A DNA stretch of 64,000 bases from Oscillospiraceae bacterium (GCA_017847835.1 JAGASH010000005.1:372001-436000), one strand, 5' to 3'; positions 50,980-60,366 are shown, numbered from the stretch's first letter. The notes: a model not told the origin generated them from the sequence alone. Program-made: numbers and translations.

Positions 50980-52881
50980 TTACAGTTCCATAATTATCGG
51001 CAAAATCATCGGGCTGCGCTTGGTTTCACGGTAAATATACTCGGAAAGCTCGTCGCGCATTGCCGCTTTGATGTTGCCCCATTCGCGGACGTTTCTGTTT
51101 GCAAGGTCTCCCAAAACCTGCTTCATCAGCTCGCGCGCGCCGTCAATCAGCTCCTCGCTCTCGCGGACGTACACAAAGCCGCGCGACACGATTTCCGGTC
51201 CCGAAACAACCTTTCCCGTTTCGCGCTCAATCGTTGCCGCAACAACCATTACTCCGTCCTCGGACAGGTGCTTTCGGTCACGCAGAACAACGCTTCCGAC
51301 ATCGCCCACGCCAAATCCGTCAACCAGCATCATTCCCGCAGGAACGCTGCCCGTCATCTTCATATCAACGCCGTCTGTTTCCAGAACATCTCCAAGCCCG
51401 CTCACGAAGATATTTTCCTCGGCAATGCCCATTCCCTGAGCAAGAATTGCGTGCTTTTTGAGGTGCTTGTACTCGCCGTGAATGGGAACGAAGAACTTCG
51501 GCTTTGTGAGCGAAATCATCATTTTCAGCTCTTCCTGACAAGCGTGTCCCGAAACGTGAACCTCGTACATACTCTCGTAAATAACCTCGGCACCCTGCTT
51601 CATCAGCTCGTTTACAACCTTTGTCACGAGCTTTTCGTTGCCGGGGATAGGGTTTGCGGAAATAATGATGAAATCGTTCGGATTAATCGAAACCTGCTTG
51701 TGGTCGCCGCTCGACATTCTCGAAAGCGCCGAAAGCGGCTCACCCTGACTTCCCGTCGTGACGATAACCAGCTCCGAAGGGTCGAAGCGGTTAATTTCGT
51801 CAATCTCGATAAGCGTGTTTCCGGGAACCTTGATATAGTTCAGCTCAACCGCCTTTGCGATAACGTTTGTCATACTTCTGCCCGAAACCGCGACTTTTCT
51901 TCCGCGGCGGACAGCCTCATCGATAATCTGCTGTATTCTGTGGATATTGCTCGAAAAAGTCGCGATGATGATACGTTTTCCCTCGGCTCTGTTGAACAGA
52001 CCGCGGAAGCTCTCGCCGACGCTCTTTTCGCTTTTCGTGTAACCGGGACGCTCAACGTTCGTGCTTTCGCTCATCAGCGCGAGCACACCCTTGTTGCCCA
52101 GCTCACCGAAGCGCGCCAAATCTATTATCCCGCCCTCAATCGGCGTGTAATCCACCTTAAAGTCACCTGTGTGAACGATAACACCCGCAGGTGTGTGAAT
52201 TGCAAGTGCGCAGGAGTCGGGTATCGAGTGGTTTACCCTGATAAACTCAACCGACATACAGCCCATTCGCACGTTATGGCGCGGCTCGACAACATTCAGC
52301 GAAGTCTGCGACAGCAATCCGTGCTCTTTGAGCTTGCCCTCGACAAGTCCAAGAGTAAGCCGCGTTCCGTAAATCGGCACGTTTATCTTTTTCAGCAGAT
52401 ACGGCAAAGCGCCGATATGGTCCTCGTGACCGTGAGTTATTACAATTCCGCGAAAACGCTCTCTGTTCTTTTCGAGATATGTGAAATCGGGCACAACCAA
52501 GTCCACGCCGAGCATATTTTCATCGGGAAACGCAAGTCCGCAGTCCACGATGAACATATCGTTGCAGCACTCGTAAACGTACAGGTTCTTGCCGATTTCG
52601 TTCAAGCCGCCGAGCGCCGTAAACTTGACGGGAGCCGAGCGCACGGGCTTTCTCTGTACGGGAGCAGTCTGTCTGTTTCTTCCGAGAACAGGCTCTCTCG
52701 CGGGCAGCTGACGCTTTGCGGGAACAACAGCCGCTCCTCTGCGGGTTCTGTCCGACGAACGGTCGTCCGTGAGCACAGGTCGCTTCACAGGCACGGTGTT
52801 ACGCTGTCTTTCCTGCTTATTCTGCTTTTCGGAATTGCCTTCTTTATCCGACAAAACCTTCTTGTTTGACAATAATCCCAT
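50980..52881 (-). CDS. rnj: Ribonuclease J
   Basis: This 633-residue beta-CASP metallo-beta-lactamase RNase performs 5'-3' exonucleolytic and endonucleolytic mRNA decay and 16S rRNA maturation. The zinc-binding motif is VITHGHEDHIGALPYLL, preceded by FIVDCGLAFPDE and followed by HTGDFKVDYTP. The beta-CASP motifs are ATFSSNIHRIQQI and YEVHVSGHACQEEL. A long Arg/Lys-rich N-terminal extension (about 80 residues, KQERQRNTVPVKRPVLTDDRSS) precedes the catalytic core. A frame extending to 52956 runs into the leader; AAAGGAA fits the ATG at 52881. Confidence 0.95.
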   Translation of the reverse strand: MGLLSNKKVLSDKEGNSEKQNKQERQRNTVPVKRPVLTDDRSSDRTRRGAAVVPAKRQLPAREPVLGRNRQTAPVQRKPVRSAPVKFTALGGLNEIGKNLYVYECCNDMFIVDCGLAFPDENMLGVDLVVPDFTYLEKNRERFRGIVITHGHEDHIGALPYLLKKINVPIYGTRLTLGLVEGKLKEHGLLSQTSLNVVEPRHNVRMGCMSVEFIRVNHSIPDSCALAIHTPAGVIVHTGDFKVDYTPIEGGIIDLARFGELGNKGVLALMSESTNVERPGYTKSEKSVGESFRGLFNRAEGKRIIIATFSSNIHRIQQIIDEAVRRGRKVAVSGRSMTNVIAKAVELNYIKVPGNTLIEIDEINRFDPSELVIVTTGSQGEPLSALSRMSSGDHKQVSINPNDFIIISANPIPGNEKLVTKVVNELMKQGAEVIYESMYEVHVSGHACQEELKMMISLTKPKFFVPIHGEYKHLKKHAILAQGMGIAEENIFVSGLGDVLETDGVDMKMTGSVPAGMMLVDGFGVGDVGSVVLRDRKHLSEDGVMVVAATIERETGKVVSGPEIVSRGFVYVRESEELIDGARELMKQVLGDLANRNVREWGNIKAAMRDELSEYIYRETKRSPMILPIIMEL

Positions 52882-53158
52882 AAAATTCCTTTCTTGAAAA
52901 AAGCGCAGAAATCCCCTTTTACAAAGCCGTAAAAAAGAGTATCTGCAAGACGGCAAGCCGCCTCACCATAGAATAAATATGTAGATGAACCAACCGCCGC
53001 GAAGAAAATAAATTAGTCAGAAAAAATGGTAAAAATGAACTTTAATTTTCCGCGATTTTTTAACCACAATATTTTTATCGGTTAATTCATATATAAAGAG
53101 GACAATTCCTCAATTTTCCAAATCAACATTTTCCGAAGCGAAAAAATACATACATATT
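52882..53158 (-). promoter_or_regulatory. Long 5' leader of the rnj operon
   Basis: About 270 bases separate the rnj promoter from its start codon. The leader is AT-rich with a GC patch near the gene (AGGCGGCTTGCCGTC and the small stem TTTTAC/GTAAAA). I see no known riboswitch and no convincing coding region. Autoregulation of RNase J through its own leader is a plausible inference. Confidence 0.5.
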
Positions 53159-53187
53159 ATTATACAACTTTTTTCCGAAAAAGTCAA
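53159..53187 (-). promoter_or_regulatory. Promoter of the rnj-gdpP-rplI-dnaB-tilS operon
   Basis: On the minus strand TTGACT (53182-53187), 17-base spacer TTTTCGG..., TATAAT (53159-53164). Confidence 0.82.
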
Positions 53188-53366
53188 GAGATTTTTTTCC
53201 AATCGTTTTTGCGTGCGGTTTCGCGGAAAAAGCCGCGCTCACCTGTTTTATCCGCTTGTTATTTCCTTTAATATCGGCGGTTTTGCAGCGAATTATATTT
53301 GCAGCCGGACGTTTCTCCGGAATTGTTATTAAAAAAACTTCAGCATTAGAAAGGCACAGCATATCT

Positions 53367-54500
53367 ATGAACCAGAAATTTGCAAAACTTTTTTCGGCGG
53401 CTGCAGCGGCACTCGCTGTCTGCTTTACGGCAGCTTTGTGCTGCTTTTACGCGGCGCTGCCGTGCAATATAAGCGTTCCCGCGGGAAAATTTGAGGGCGG
53501 CGGCTTCTCGATTGCAACCCTCAGACAAACCGACAGCGGTCTATGCTATTATCTCGGAAATATCCCCATAAAACCCGCTTCTGCCGTTGCCGCAAACCGT
53601 CCGAAGGTTACGCTCTGCGGCACTCCCTTTGGCATAAAAGTTCGCTCAAACGGTGTTATGGTTATCTCGGCTGCCGAAAATTCTCCCGCAGCAGCCGCGG
53701 GAATTAAAACAGGTGATGTGATAACGGAAGTGAACGGGAAAAGCGTCTGCACAAACGCGGAATTTGCCGAAGCCGTTCAGCAGAGCTCCGACGGGACAAG
53801 CATTGTCCTTGAACGCGGAGGTGGTGAAATCAGCATTGCCCTCACTCCCGAAAACCACGGCGGAAAGCTCAAAGTCGGGCTGTACGTCCGCGACAGCGCC
53901 GCAGGTATCGGCACTCTCACCTTTTACGACAAGGAAAGCGGAGTTTTCGGCGGGCTCGGACACGCTGTCAGCGATACCTCAACGGGCGGTGAAATCCCCC
54001 TCAAAAGCGGTGAAATCACCCGCGCCGAGATTTTTGACGTTGTAAAGGCAAAGGAAGGCACAGCGGGAGAGCTCTGCGGGAAAATCTTCTCGGAAAGCGA
54101 AATCGGAGAGCTTTCCCTCAACACATCGCAGGGTGTTTTCGGCACGCTTAACGAGCCGTTTGACGGGAAGGAGTACGAGGCTTCGTTCCGTCAGGAAGTC
54201 CACACGGGAAAAGCGGTCGTTCTCACCACAATTAACGGCAGCGAACCCCGCGAATATGACATCGAAATCGAACGCATAAATCTGTTCGGGCTGGACGGCT
54301 CAAAGGGTATGGTTATCAGGATAACCGACCCCGAGCTTCTCGAAGAAACAGGAGGAATTGTCCGCGGAATGAGCGGCTCTCCGATTATTCAGGACGGTCG
54401 CTTTGCGGGCGCTGTCACGCACGTTCTCGTCAACGACCCCACGCGAGGCTACGCGATTTTTGCCGAAAATATGCTCGAACAGGCAAAATCCGCGAATTAA
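53367..54500 (+). CDS. spoIVB: SpoIVB peptidase (S55 family)
   Basis: This 377-residue protein has an N-terminal signal-anchor (LFSAAAAALAVCFTAALCCFYAAL), a PDZ domain (AENSPAAAAGIKTGDVITEVNGKSV) and the S55 serine protease domain with the catalytic His in GVFGGLGHAVSD and the Ser in RGMSGSPIIQDG. In spore formers it cleaves SpoIVFA in the intermembrane space to activate sigma K. The ATG at 53367 is supported by position; GAAAGG is somewhat far upstream. Its presence suggests sporulation ability or its remnant. The 3' end overlaps clpC by 4 bases, convergent. Confidence 0.92.
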   Translation: MNQKFAKLFSAAAAALAVCFTAALCCFYAALPCNISVPAGKFEGGGFSIATLRQTDSGLCYYLGNIPIKPASAVAANRPKVTLCGTPFGIKVRSNGVMVISAAENSPAAAAGIKTGDVITEVNGKSVCTNAEFAEAVQQSSDGTSIVLERGGGEISIALTPENHGGKLKVGLYVRDSAAGIGTLTFYDKESGVFGGLGHAVSDTSTGGEIPLKSGEITRAEIFDVVKAKEGTAGELCGKIFSESEIGELSLNTSQGVFGTLNEPFDGKEYEASFRQEVHTGKAVVLTTINGSEPREYDIEIERINLFGLDGSKGMVIRITDPELLEETGGIVRGMSGSPIIQDGRFAGAVTHVLVNDPTRGYAIFAENMLEQAKSAN

Positions 54501-56812
54501 CGGTGATTTGCCGCTAAAATCCGCACACCGAAGCCGTTTTCCGTCGGGTAAACCTCAGCCCGTGAGTTGTCGGGAAGTTCGCCCGAAATTATCCTCCCGC
54601 CAAGCATATCCTCAATCTGCGAGGTTATTTTCCTCCGAAGCGGACGAGCTCCCATTTCCTCGTCGAAAGCGCTTTCGCAGAGCTTTTTCACGGCTTTTTC
54701 ATCGAACGAAAGCTCAATCCCGCGCGAAAGCGCTCTTTCGGCGACATTTTTCAGCATTTTGCGGCAAATTCTCTCCATATTTTCAGCCGAAAGCCGCTCG
54801 AAAACCACGATGTTGTCAATTCTGTTGAGCAGCTCGGGACGAAACGTCTTTTTGAGCGCTTTCATCACGTCCGACGAGCCGCCCGCGGTCTTCCCGAAAC
54901 CGACGCTTTTTTTCGACAGCTCCTCCGCGCCGATGTTGCCCGTCATAATGATAATCGTGCTTTTGAAATCTGCGGTTCTGCCGTCGGAACCCGTGAGCTT
55001 TCCGTCCTCCAGAATTTGCAGCAGCACGTTCAGCACCTCCGGGTGAGCCTTTTCGACCTCGTCAAAAAGCACCACGGAATAAGGCATAGAACGAACCTCC
55101 GCGATAAGCCGTCCCTCCTGCTCGCTGCCTACATATCCGGGAGGCGAACCGATTAGCTTTGACACGGAGTGCCGCTCGGTGAACTCGGACATATCAAAAC
55201 GAACAAGCCGCTTTTCATCGCCGAAAACCGCTTCGGCAGCCGCTCGGCAAAGCTCGGTTTTTCCCACGCCCGTTTGCCCGAGAAACAAAAACGAGCCAAT
55301 CGGGCGGTTCGGGTCGCGAAGTCCCGCCCTGCCGCGACGAACTGCGTTTGCTACAAGCGAAACTGCGTTTTCCTGCCCGATAACCCTCTCGCAAAGCCTG
55401 TCTTCAAGCCGCTCCAAGCGCTCGCTTTCGTTCTCGGTGAGCCGCTGCACGGGAATTCCCGTAATCATCGCGGCTGCTTTCGCGATGTCCTCCTCATCGA
55501 CAATAACCCTGTCACCGCGAAACCGCTCCTTGACAGTTCTGAGCAGCCCATTTCGCTCGGAGAGCCGTCCTGCGCGCGCTGCCGCAGCCGCCTCGTCAAG
55601 CAAATCTATCGCCTTGTCGGGCAAGCGTCTGTCGTTCATATAGCGCTCCGAGAGCGTCACCGCAGCACGGATTGCCTTGTCGGTGATGAAAGCCTTGTGA
55701 TACTCCTCAAATCGCGGTCTTAAACCGTTCAGTATGCCGATTGTCCGAGCCTCGTCGGGCTGCTCGACATTTATCGGCTGAAACCGCCGTTCAAGCGCGC
55801 TGTCCTTCTCGATAAAGCGACGGTACTCCTTGGTTGTGGTCGCGCCGATAAGGCAGATTTTCCCGCGAGCTAGCATAGGCTTCAACACGCTTGCCGCGTC
55901 AATCGCGCCCTCAGCAGCTCCCGTTCCCACAATCATATGAATTTCATCGATAAAGAGGATAATATCGGGATTTGAGGACGCTTCGTCAAGTACGCCTTTC
56001 AGGCGCTCCTCGAAATCACCGCGGTACTTCGCGCCGCTCAGAATTGCCGCCATATCAACCGAATAAACTCGCTTTCCGCAAAGCTCGGGAGGTACGTTTT
56101 CCGTGGCAACGCGCTGCGCGAAACCCTCGACAACCGCGGTTTTTCCGACGCCCGCGTCGCCGATTAAACAAGGGTTGTTTTTGCTGCGGCGCAGGAGAAT
56201 TTGCACCATTCGCTCGATTTCCGCGTCCCGCCCGATTACCGGGTCCAGCCGTCCCTCACGCGCAAGCCCCGTAAGCTCCACAGCATATTTCGCAAGCTGC
56301 GCGGGCTCGTTTTTCTGAACAGCGCGCTTTGGCTTGACATCGGGCTTTGCGGGAGCTTCGGAAAAGCGAGGAGGCTCGTATTTTTTCACGCAAATTCCCG
56401 CGTAAATCCGTGAAAGTGAATTTGCCGGGAGCATTGAATAAGCCGTGCTTGCCCTGTCCGCGAGAAGAGCCATCATAATATGCTCCGTGCCGACCGTGTT
56501 TTCACCGCGTGCCGAGGCAATCCCGCGAGCGTTTACAATCAGCTTTTTAAGGCGCGGTGAAAAATCCTTCTCGGACAGCGTGCAGGGTGTTCCCGCACCC
56601 GCTCTGTCCTTGAGCAGCAGCACAAGGTCGCGGAAAAACACGCCTTCCCGCGCAAGAGCAGCCCCCGCAGTACTTTCCGTGTTCTTGGCAAGCGCACAGA
56701 GCAAATGCTCGCTTCCGATATACTTGTGTCCCATCTGCCCCGCGATTGTCACCGCGTTTGCCAGCGCTTCCGCGACCTCGGCAGAAAAAGCCGGCGCGTT
56801 GTGATTATCCAT
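54497..56812 (-). CDS. clpC: ClpC-type AAA+ unfoldase
   Basis: This 771-residue Hsp100 protein has two N-terminal Clp repeats (KYIGSEHLLCALAKNTES; GENTVGTEHIMMALLAD), AAA domain 1 (CLIGDAGVGKTAVVEG, IILFIDEIHMIVG), a middle coiled-coil (RLSERNGLLRTVKERFRGDR) and AAA domain 2 (FLFLGQTGVGKTELCRAAAE, VVLFDEVEKAHPEV). The C-terminal D2-small domain follows (EEMGARPLRRKITSQIEDMLGG). It feeds substrates to ClpP. It is a single gene here, without the ctsR-mcsAB genes that usually accompany clpC. AGAGG supports the ATG at 56812; a GTG three codons earlier is rejected. Confidence 0.93.
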   Translation of the reverse strand: MDNHNAPAFSAEVAEALANAVTIAGQMGHKYIGSEHLLCALAKNTESTAGAALAREGVFFRDLVLLLKDRAGAGTPCTLSEKDFSPRLKKLIVNARGIASARGENTVGTEHIMMALLADRASTAYSMLPANSLSRIYAGICVKKYEPPRFSEAPAKPDVKPKRAVQKNEPAQLAKYAVELTGLAREGRLDPVIGRDAEIERMVQILLRRSKNNPCLIGDAGVGKTAVVEGFAQRVATENVPPELCGKRVYSVDMAAILSGAKYRGDFEERLKGVLDEASSNPDIILFIDEIHMIVGTGAAEGAIDAASVLKPMLARGKICLIGATTTKEYRRFIEKDSALERRFQPINVEQPDEARTIGILNGLRPRFEEYHKAFITDKAIRAAVTLSERYMNDRRLPDKAIDLLDEAAAAARAGRLSERNGLLRTVKERFRGDRVIVDEEDIAKAAAMITGIPVQRLTENESERLERLEDRLCERVIGQENAVSLVANAVRRGRAGLRDPNRPIGSFLFLGQTGVGKTELCRAAAEAVFGDEKRLVRFDMSEFTERHSVSKLIGSPPGYVGSEQEGRLIAEVRSMPYSVVLFDEVEKAHPEVLNVLLQILEDGKLTGSDGRTADFKSTIIIMTGNIGAEELSKKSVGFGKTAGGSSDVMKALKKTFRPELLNRIDNIVVFERLSAENMERICRKMLKNVAERALSRGIELSFDEKAVKKLCESAFDEEMGARPLRRKITSQIEDMLGGRIISGELPDNSRAEVYPTENGFGVRILAANHR

Positions 56813-56884
56813 AATTAACACCTCTTTACAAAATCAGGTAATTTTATTATGGACGCGCCGGCGGGGTTTATTCAGGGTAAAAAT

Positions 56885-56920
56885 AAATCCCGAGAAGAAC
56901 GCGTCTTGTCGGGATTTTTG
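56885..56920. terminator. Terminator of the AT-rich orphan gene
   Basis: Stem AAATCCCGA (56885-56893) / TCGGGATTT (56909-56917), with extra pairing AAGA/TCTT in the loop. ATTTATTTTTACC follows on the minus strand. Confidence 0.78.
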
Positions 56921-56969
56921 TTATCGGCGGGAAATGAGTCGTTTTCAACTTCTTTCCATAGAAATCAAG

Positions 56970-57470
56970 TCATTTTTCCGGCTTTTTCTTTTGTTCAGGT
57001 GATTTATTCCAATATATTGCCTTATTTTTTATTGCATACTCCATCTCTATGGCAAGTCGTTCTTCTTTATTTTGAGATTCAGATATAATTACAAAAAACA
57101 AAGACTTATATTTTTTACCAATATCATACCAAACTCTTTGCCTTATTGTAACAGGCTTATTCTTTGGTCTATCAAAAGTAAATATTACATCTCCATTATA
57201 ATTTTTATAACTACCTACTTTATTCCTGAATATCCCCTTTGAATATTCACTATTCGTTCTCATTTCTTTTCCAATATATCTACTTTGCCCAACATTCAAA
57301 CACACCCAACCCGAAGAAATATCTTTTGGAATTCCATAACACGCCCACACGCCTTCTGTTTTTAAATATTTTGAAAAATCCCCCACTACTTTTTTTACAT
57401 CTTCCGGAAAATTTCGTTTCTCCAAATTTATCTTTAGCGAAAGATTTCTCATTATACTTTTTGCAATCAT
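56970..57470 (-). CDS. AT-rich orphan protein, possible GIY-YIG-like fold
   Basis: I do not recognise this 166-residue basic protein with confidence. Composition is clearly more AT-rich than its neighbours, with many AAA, AAT and ATA codons, suggesting recent transfer. The stretch GVWACYGIP...WVCLNVGQSRYIGKEM vaguely follows the pattern of a GIY-YIG nuclease (G-[IV]-[YW] then [VI]-G-Q-S), and EERLAIEMEYAIKNKAIYWN could provide the late Glu and Asn. A strong GAGGTG precedes the ATG. It has its own terminator and no partner gene, so neither a toxin nor a restriction role can be argued from context. Confidence 0.68.
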   Translation of the reverse strand: MIAKSIMRNLSLKINLEKRNFPEDVKKVVGDFSKYLKTEGVWACYGIPKDISSGWVCLNVGQSRYIGKEMRTNSEYSKGIFRNKVGSYKNYNGDVIFTFDRPKNKPVTIRQRVWYDIGKKYKSLFFVIISESQNKEERLAIEMEYAIKNKAIYWNKSPEQKKKPEK

Positions 57471-57576
57471 ATAGACACCTCAATAAAATTTCAAAAACAG
57501 GTATAGTTATTCTGTCAAAATCACCTGTACATCGCAAGCTCAATGCTGTCCATATACTTAAGAAGCACTGTTTCGA

Positions 57577-58149
57577 TTATTCGCCTTTGCCTTGATTTTC
57601 CGCTTCTTCCTTTTTCTTCCTGAACACAAACAGCTTGCTCAAAAGATAATTCAGCACCAGCACAACGATTGTCGAGAGCACTTTCGCGCCGAATTCGTAG
57701 AAGAAATTGTGTATTCCCGTCAAATCAACCAGCAGGAACATTATCAGAATATCCACCGCCAGCGTGAACAGGCGCGAAGCGAAGAATTTCAGCGCTTCAA
57801 GAATTACAAAAGCACCTTTTTTGCGGCTTTGGAAAACGATTATTCTGTTGGTGAGGAACGCGAAAATGTTCGCGCAAATCCACGACAGCAAATTCGGCAA
57901 AATCGTGTTGCTGTCGACACCAAATCCCCTCGTAAGCTCATAAATCCAGCCAAGCCACGCGGGAACGCTCTCCGCGTTCGGGAAAATTATCCTGAACAGC
58001 GCGTAGCTCAGCATTGAAATAAGCGTAGTGCCCGCACCGAAAATCACATATAAAATAATCTCCCTGTTCTCACGGTAAAACTCGCGCCGTCCCTCGCGCG
58101 TTTTCAGCGATTTCAATATCTCCCCGAGCTCTTTTCCCTTGATTTTCAA
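57577..58149 (-). CDS. GtrA-family membrane protein
   Basis: This 190-residue protein has four transmembrane helices of the GtrA/DPMS3 type (EIILYVIFGAGTTLISMLSYALFRIIF, LPNLLSWICANIFAFLTNRIIVF, FFASRLFTLAVDILIMFLLV, LSTIVVLVLNYLLSKLFVF) and a charged C terminus. GtrA proteins help move lipid-linked sugars across the membrane. The start is a TTG at 58149 with GGAG eight bases upstream; no ATG fits. No glycosyltransferase gene lies next to it. Confidence 0.9.
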   Translation of the reverse strand: MKIKGKELGEILKSLKTREGRREFYRENREIILYVIFGAGTTLISMLSYALFRIIFPNAESVPAWLGWIYELTRGFGVDSNTILPNLLSWICANIFAFLTNRIIVFQSRKKGAFVILEALKFFASRLFTLAVDILIMFLLVDLTGIHNFFYEFGAKVLSTIVVLVLNYLLSKLFVFRKKKEEAENQGKGE

Positions 58150-58182
58150 TTCATCATCTCCGAATTTTCTTGTATTTCTTAT

Positions 58183-58211
58183 ATATTAGCATACTTTACT
58201 AAAAATTGCAA
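58183..58211 (-). promoter_or_regulatory. Promoter of the gtrA-like gene
   Basis: On the minus strand TTGCAA (58206-58211), 17-base spacer ending TATGC, TAATAT (58183-58188). Confidence 0.65.
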
Positions 58212-58240
58212 TACAAAAACTGCTTTTTTTGTCAAAACTA

Positions 58241-58269
58241 TTGACAGAAATTATTTTTTGAGTTATAAT
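58241..58269 (+). promoter_or_regulatory. Promoter of the TerY-type triad
   Basis: TTGACA (58241-58246), 17-base spacer, TATAAT (58264-58269): perfect consensus, leaving a leader of about 70 bases. Confidence 0.87.
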
Positions 58270-58347
58270 TAAGATTGTATAGCGTAATATAATTCAGCGC
58301 TTATTTTATAATAAGGTTATGCGGCAACCGGAAACGGAGGAAAAAAT

Positions 58348-58989
58348 ATGTCGGATTACATCAGAAGGCTTCCCGTGTATCTGCTGCTTGATTGCAGCGG
58401 CTCTATGGCGGGTGAACCTATCGAGGCAGTTAAACAGGGAATTAAAACGCTTGTATCGGAGCTGAAAGGCGACCCGCAGGCGCTTGAAACCGCGTTCCTG
58501 TCGATTATCACGTTCGACAGCTCCGCAAGACAGATAAGCCCGCTCACAGAGCTTATGCTGTTCAAGGAGCCGCAGATTTCGGCAGGTGGAGCAACCGCGC
58601 TCGGCGGTGCGCTCAAAATTCTCGCGGACTGCGTTAAAACCGAGGTTCGCACGTCTACCGCAATCCAGAAAGGCGACTGGAAGCCGCTCGTATTCCTTAT
58701 GACGGACGGCGCGCCTACCGATAACCTTGACGAGGGTATAGACGCGATAAAGCAGGTGTCCGTGGGCAATATCATCGCTTGCGGCGCGGGTGCAAACGCA
58801 AACGCAAACACGCTCAAAAAAATCACCAACAACGTGCTTATGATGAACAATCTCACGGCAGGCGATATGGCACAGTTCTTCGCGTGGGTTTCGAGCTCAA
58901 TCAAGGCTTCTTCCAAGAGTATCGACGCAAAACCCGGCGAGGCTGTTCAGCTTCCGCCGCCGCCTCAGGGATTTGTTATCGTTCCGTAA
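58348..58989 (+). CDS. TerY-type von Willebrand factor A domain protein
   Basis: This 213-residue protein is a single VWA domain with the metal-ion-dependent adhesion site LLLDCSGSMAGEPI at residue 12 onwards, the Thr in ISAGGATALGGAL and the Asp in FLMTDGAPTDN. It resembles TerY of the tellurium-resistance gene families. It is the first gene of an operon with a PP2C phosphatase and an atypical kinase. This is the TerY-phosphorylation triad described by comparative genomics, which is thought to build a signalling complex on the VWA scaffold. Confidence 0.92.
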   Translation: MSDYIRRLPVYLLLDCSGSMAGEPIEAVKQGIKTLVSELKGDPQALETAFLSIITFDSSARQISPLTELMLFKEPQISAGGATALGGALKILADCVKTEVRTSTAIQKGDWKPLVFLMTDGAPTDNLDEGIDAIKQVSVGNIIACGAGANANANTLKKITNNVLMMNNLTAGDMAQFFAWVSSSIKASSKSIDAKPGEAVQLPPPPQGFVIVP

Positions 58990-59007
58990 TCGGATTTGGG
59001 TGAATTT

Positions 59008-60345
59008 ATGGATAAAACCGATATCACAAACGCTCCCGAGCTAAACGAGGAGCAGCTTTCGGTAACGATTGACGATACCGAAAACAAGAATTGCCCGACT
59101 GATGACGAAAAAACCGAGAGCGCTGTTCCCGCGGAAAATACTTCCGAGGAGCAAAAACGGCTTTCGGATATGGAAGTTATCGAGCATACGGCAAATATCT
59201 GGCAATATAAGGAAATTGTTGACGATAAGACCGAGCAGCACTCCGAGTATCATCAAAAGCGCACGGTTATGCCGTTCGGCGAGATAATCGGCGCAAGAGT
59301 GCGCGGGAAAAAGCACAAGCACGAGGGCACAAACTGCGACGATTTCTTTGAAACCGCGGTGACGGACGACTGCTTTATTGCGGCTGTCTGCGACGGAGCC
59401 GGTTCAAAAAGGCTTTCGCGGATAGGTTCGCGCGCTGCGTGCGAAACGGCAGCGGCTTTCCTGAAGGATAAGCTGGAGAAGCTTTTCTACGAGCTTCCCG
59501 CGATTAAAGACGGGCTTTCGGCGGATTTGAAATCCACGGAATTTATGGCTGCCTGCGGGAGAATTGCCACGCTTGTGCGGCAGTCCGCGCGAGAGGCTTT
59601 TTCGGCTCAGCAGGACGCGCTAGCAAAGATTGTCGATGATGAAAACTACGAGAAAGCGCTCGGCAGAAAGCCTACGATTTCAGACCTTTCCACGACATTT
59701 CTCGCGGCGGTTGTCGTGCCGCTTGTAATCGACGGGGAAAAGCGAAATTTTATGGCTTGCGTGCAAATCGGCGACGGCTGTATCTGCGCGATTGACAGCA
59801 AAGCAGACGCTTCCTCGTGTCTGAAATTAATGGGCGAAGCGGACAGCGGGAAATACTCGGGCGAAACCGATTTTCTCTCCGAGAAAAATACCGACCAACA
59901 GTCCCTTGCCGCGAAAACCCGCGTGAGCAGAGGTTCTTCGGATATAATAATGCTGATGACGGACGGTGTTGCCGACGACTATTTCCCTGCCGTGCCGAAG
60001 ATGAAGCGGCTTTATCTCGACCTCGGACTGAACGGAATTATCCCGATGAAGGGTGAACTTTCCGCGGGCGAGGACCCCGCTCCAATCCGTTTTCACTCGG
60101 TTTCAATGAGCAGACAGAGCGTTGCCCTGCAATACGCGAAGCAGCTGCTCTCCGACGACTCAGCCGAAGCCGTGGACGCGCTCTGGGACAAGCGCGAAGC
60201 ACTTCGCTGCCACTCGCTCGAAGCGTTTCGTATGAACATCGGCGACACGCCCGAAGAACGGCTTCGCGTGTGGCTCGACAACTACAACGAACGCGGCAGC
60301 TTCGACGACAGAACGCTTGTTGTGATAAGACAAAATGATGATTAA
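59008..60345 (+). CDS. PP2C-family protein phosphatase of the TerY triad
   Basis: This 445-residue protein has about 85 acidic, disordered N-terminal residues followed by a PP2C domain. Metal-site motifs are KHEGTNCDDFFE, FIAAVCDGAGSKRLSRIGSRAA and IIMLMTDGVADDYFP, with the last Asp in SFDDRTLVVI. The family's usual GxGxxG-type spacing is kept, so it is probably active. The ATG at 59008 fits the upstream GGGTGA better than the TTG at 58996. It lies 18 bases after the VWA gene and 21 bases before the kinase gene. Confidence 0.9.
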   Translation: MDKTDITNAPELNEEQLSVTIDDTENKNCPTDDEKTESAVPAENTSEEQKRLSDMEVIEHTANIWQYKEIVDDKTEQHSEYHQKRTVMPFGEIIGARVRGKKHKHEGTNCDDFFETAVTDDCFIAAVCDGAGSKRLSRIGSRAACETAAAFLKDKLEKLFYELPAIKDGLSADLKSTEFMAACGRIATLVRQSAREAFSAQQDALAKIVDDENYEKALGRKPTISDLSTTFLAAVVVPLVIDGEKRNFMACVQIGDGCICAIDSKADASSCLKLMGEADSGKYSGETDFLSEKNTDQQSLAAKTRVSRGSSDIIMLMTDGVADDYFPAVPKMKRLYLDLGLNGIIPMKGELSAGEDPAPIRFHSVSMSRQSVALQYAKQLLSDDSAEAVDALWDKREALRCHSLEAFRMNIGDTPEERLRVWLDNYNERGSFDDRTLVVIRQNDD

Positions 60346-60366
60346 AAGCAGCTTTGGGGGTAAAAT

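Noticed and set aside
51268..52869. Plus-strand frame of 533 codons opposite rnj
   Set aside because: RNase J on the minus strand is unambiguous and explains the open frame.
52919..52969. 16-codon ORF in the rnj leader
   Set aside because: Starts with ATG but has no ribosome-binding site, unlike the corA leader ORF; kept only as a remote possibility.
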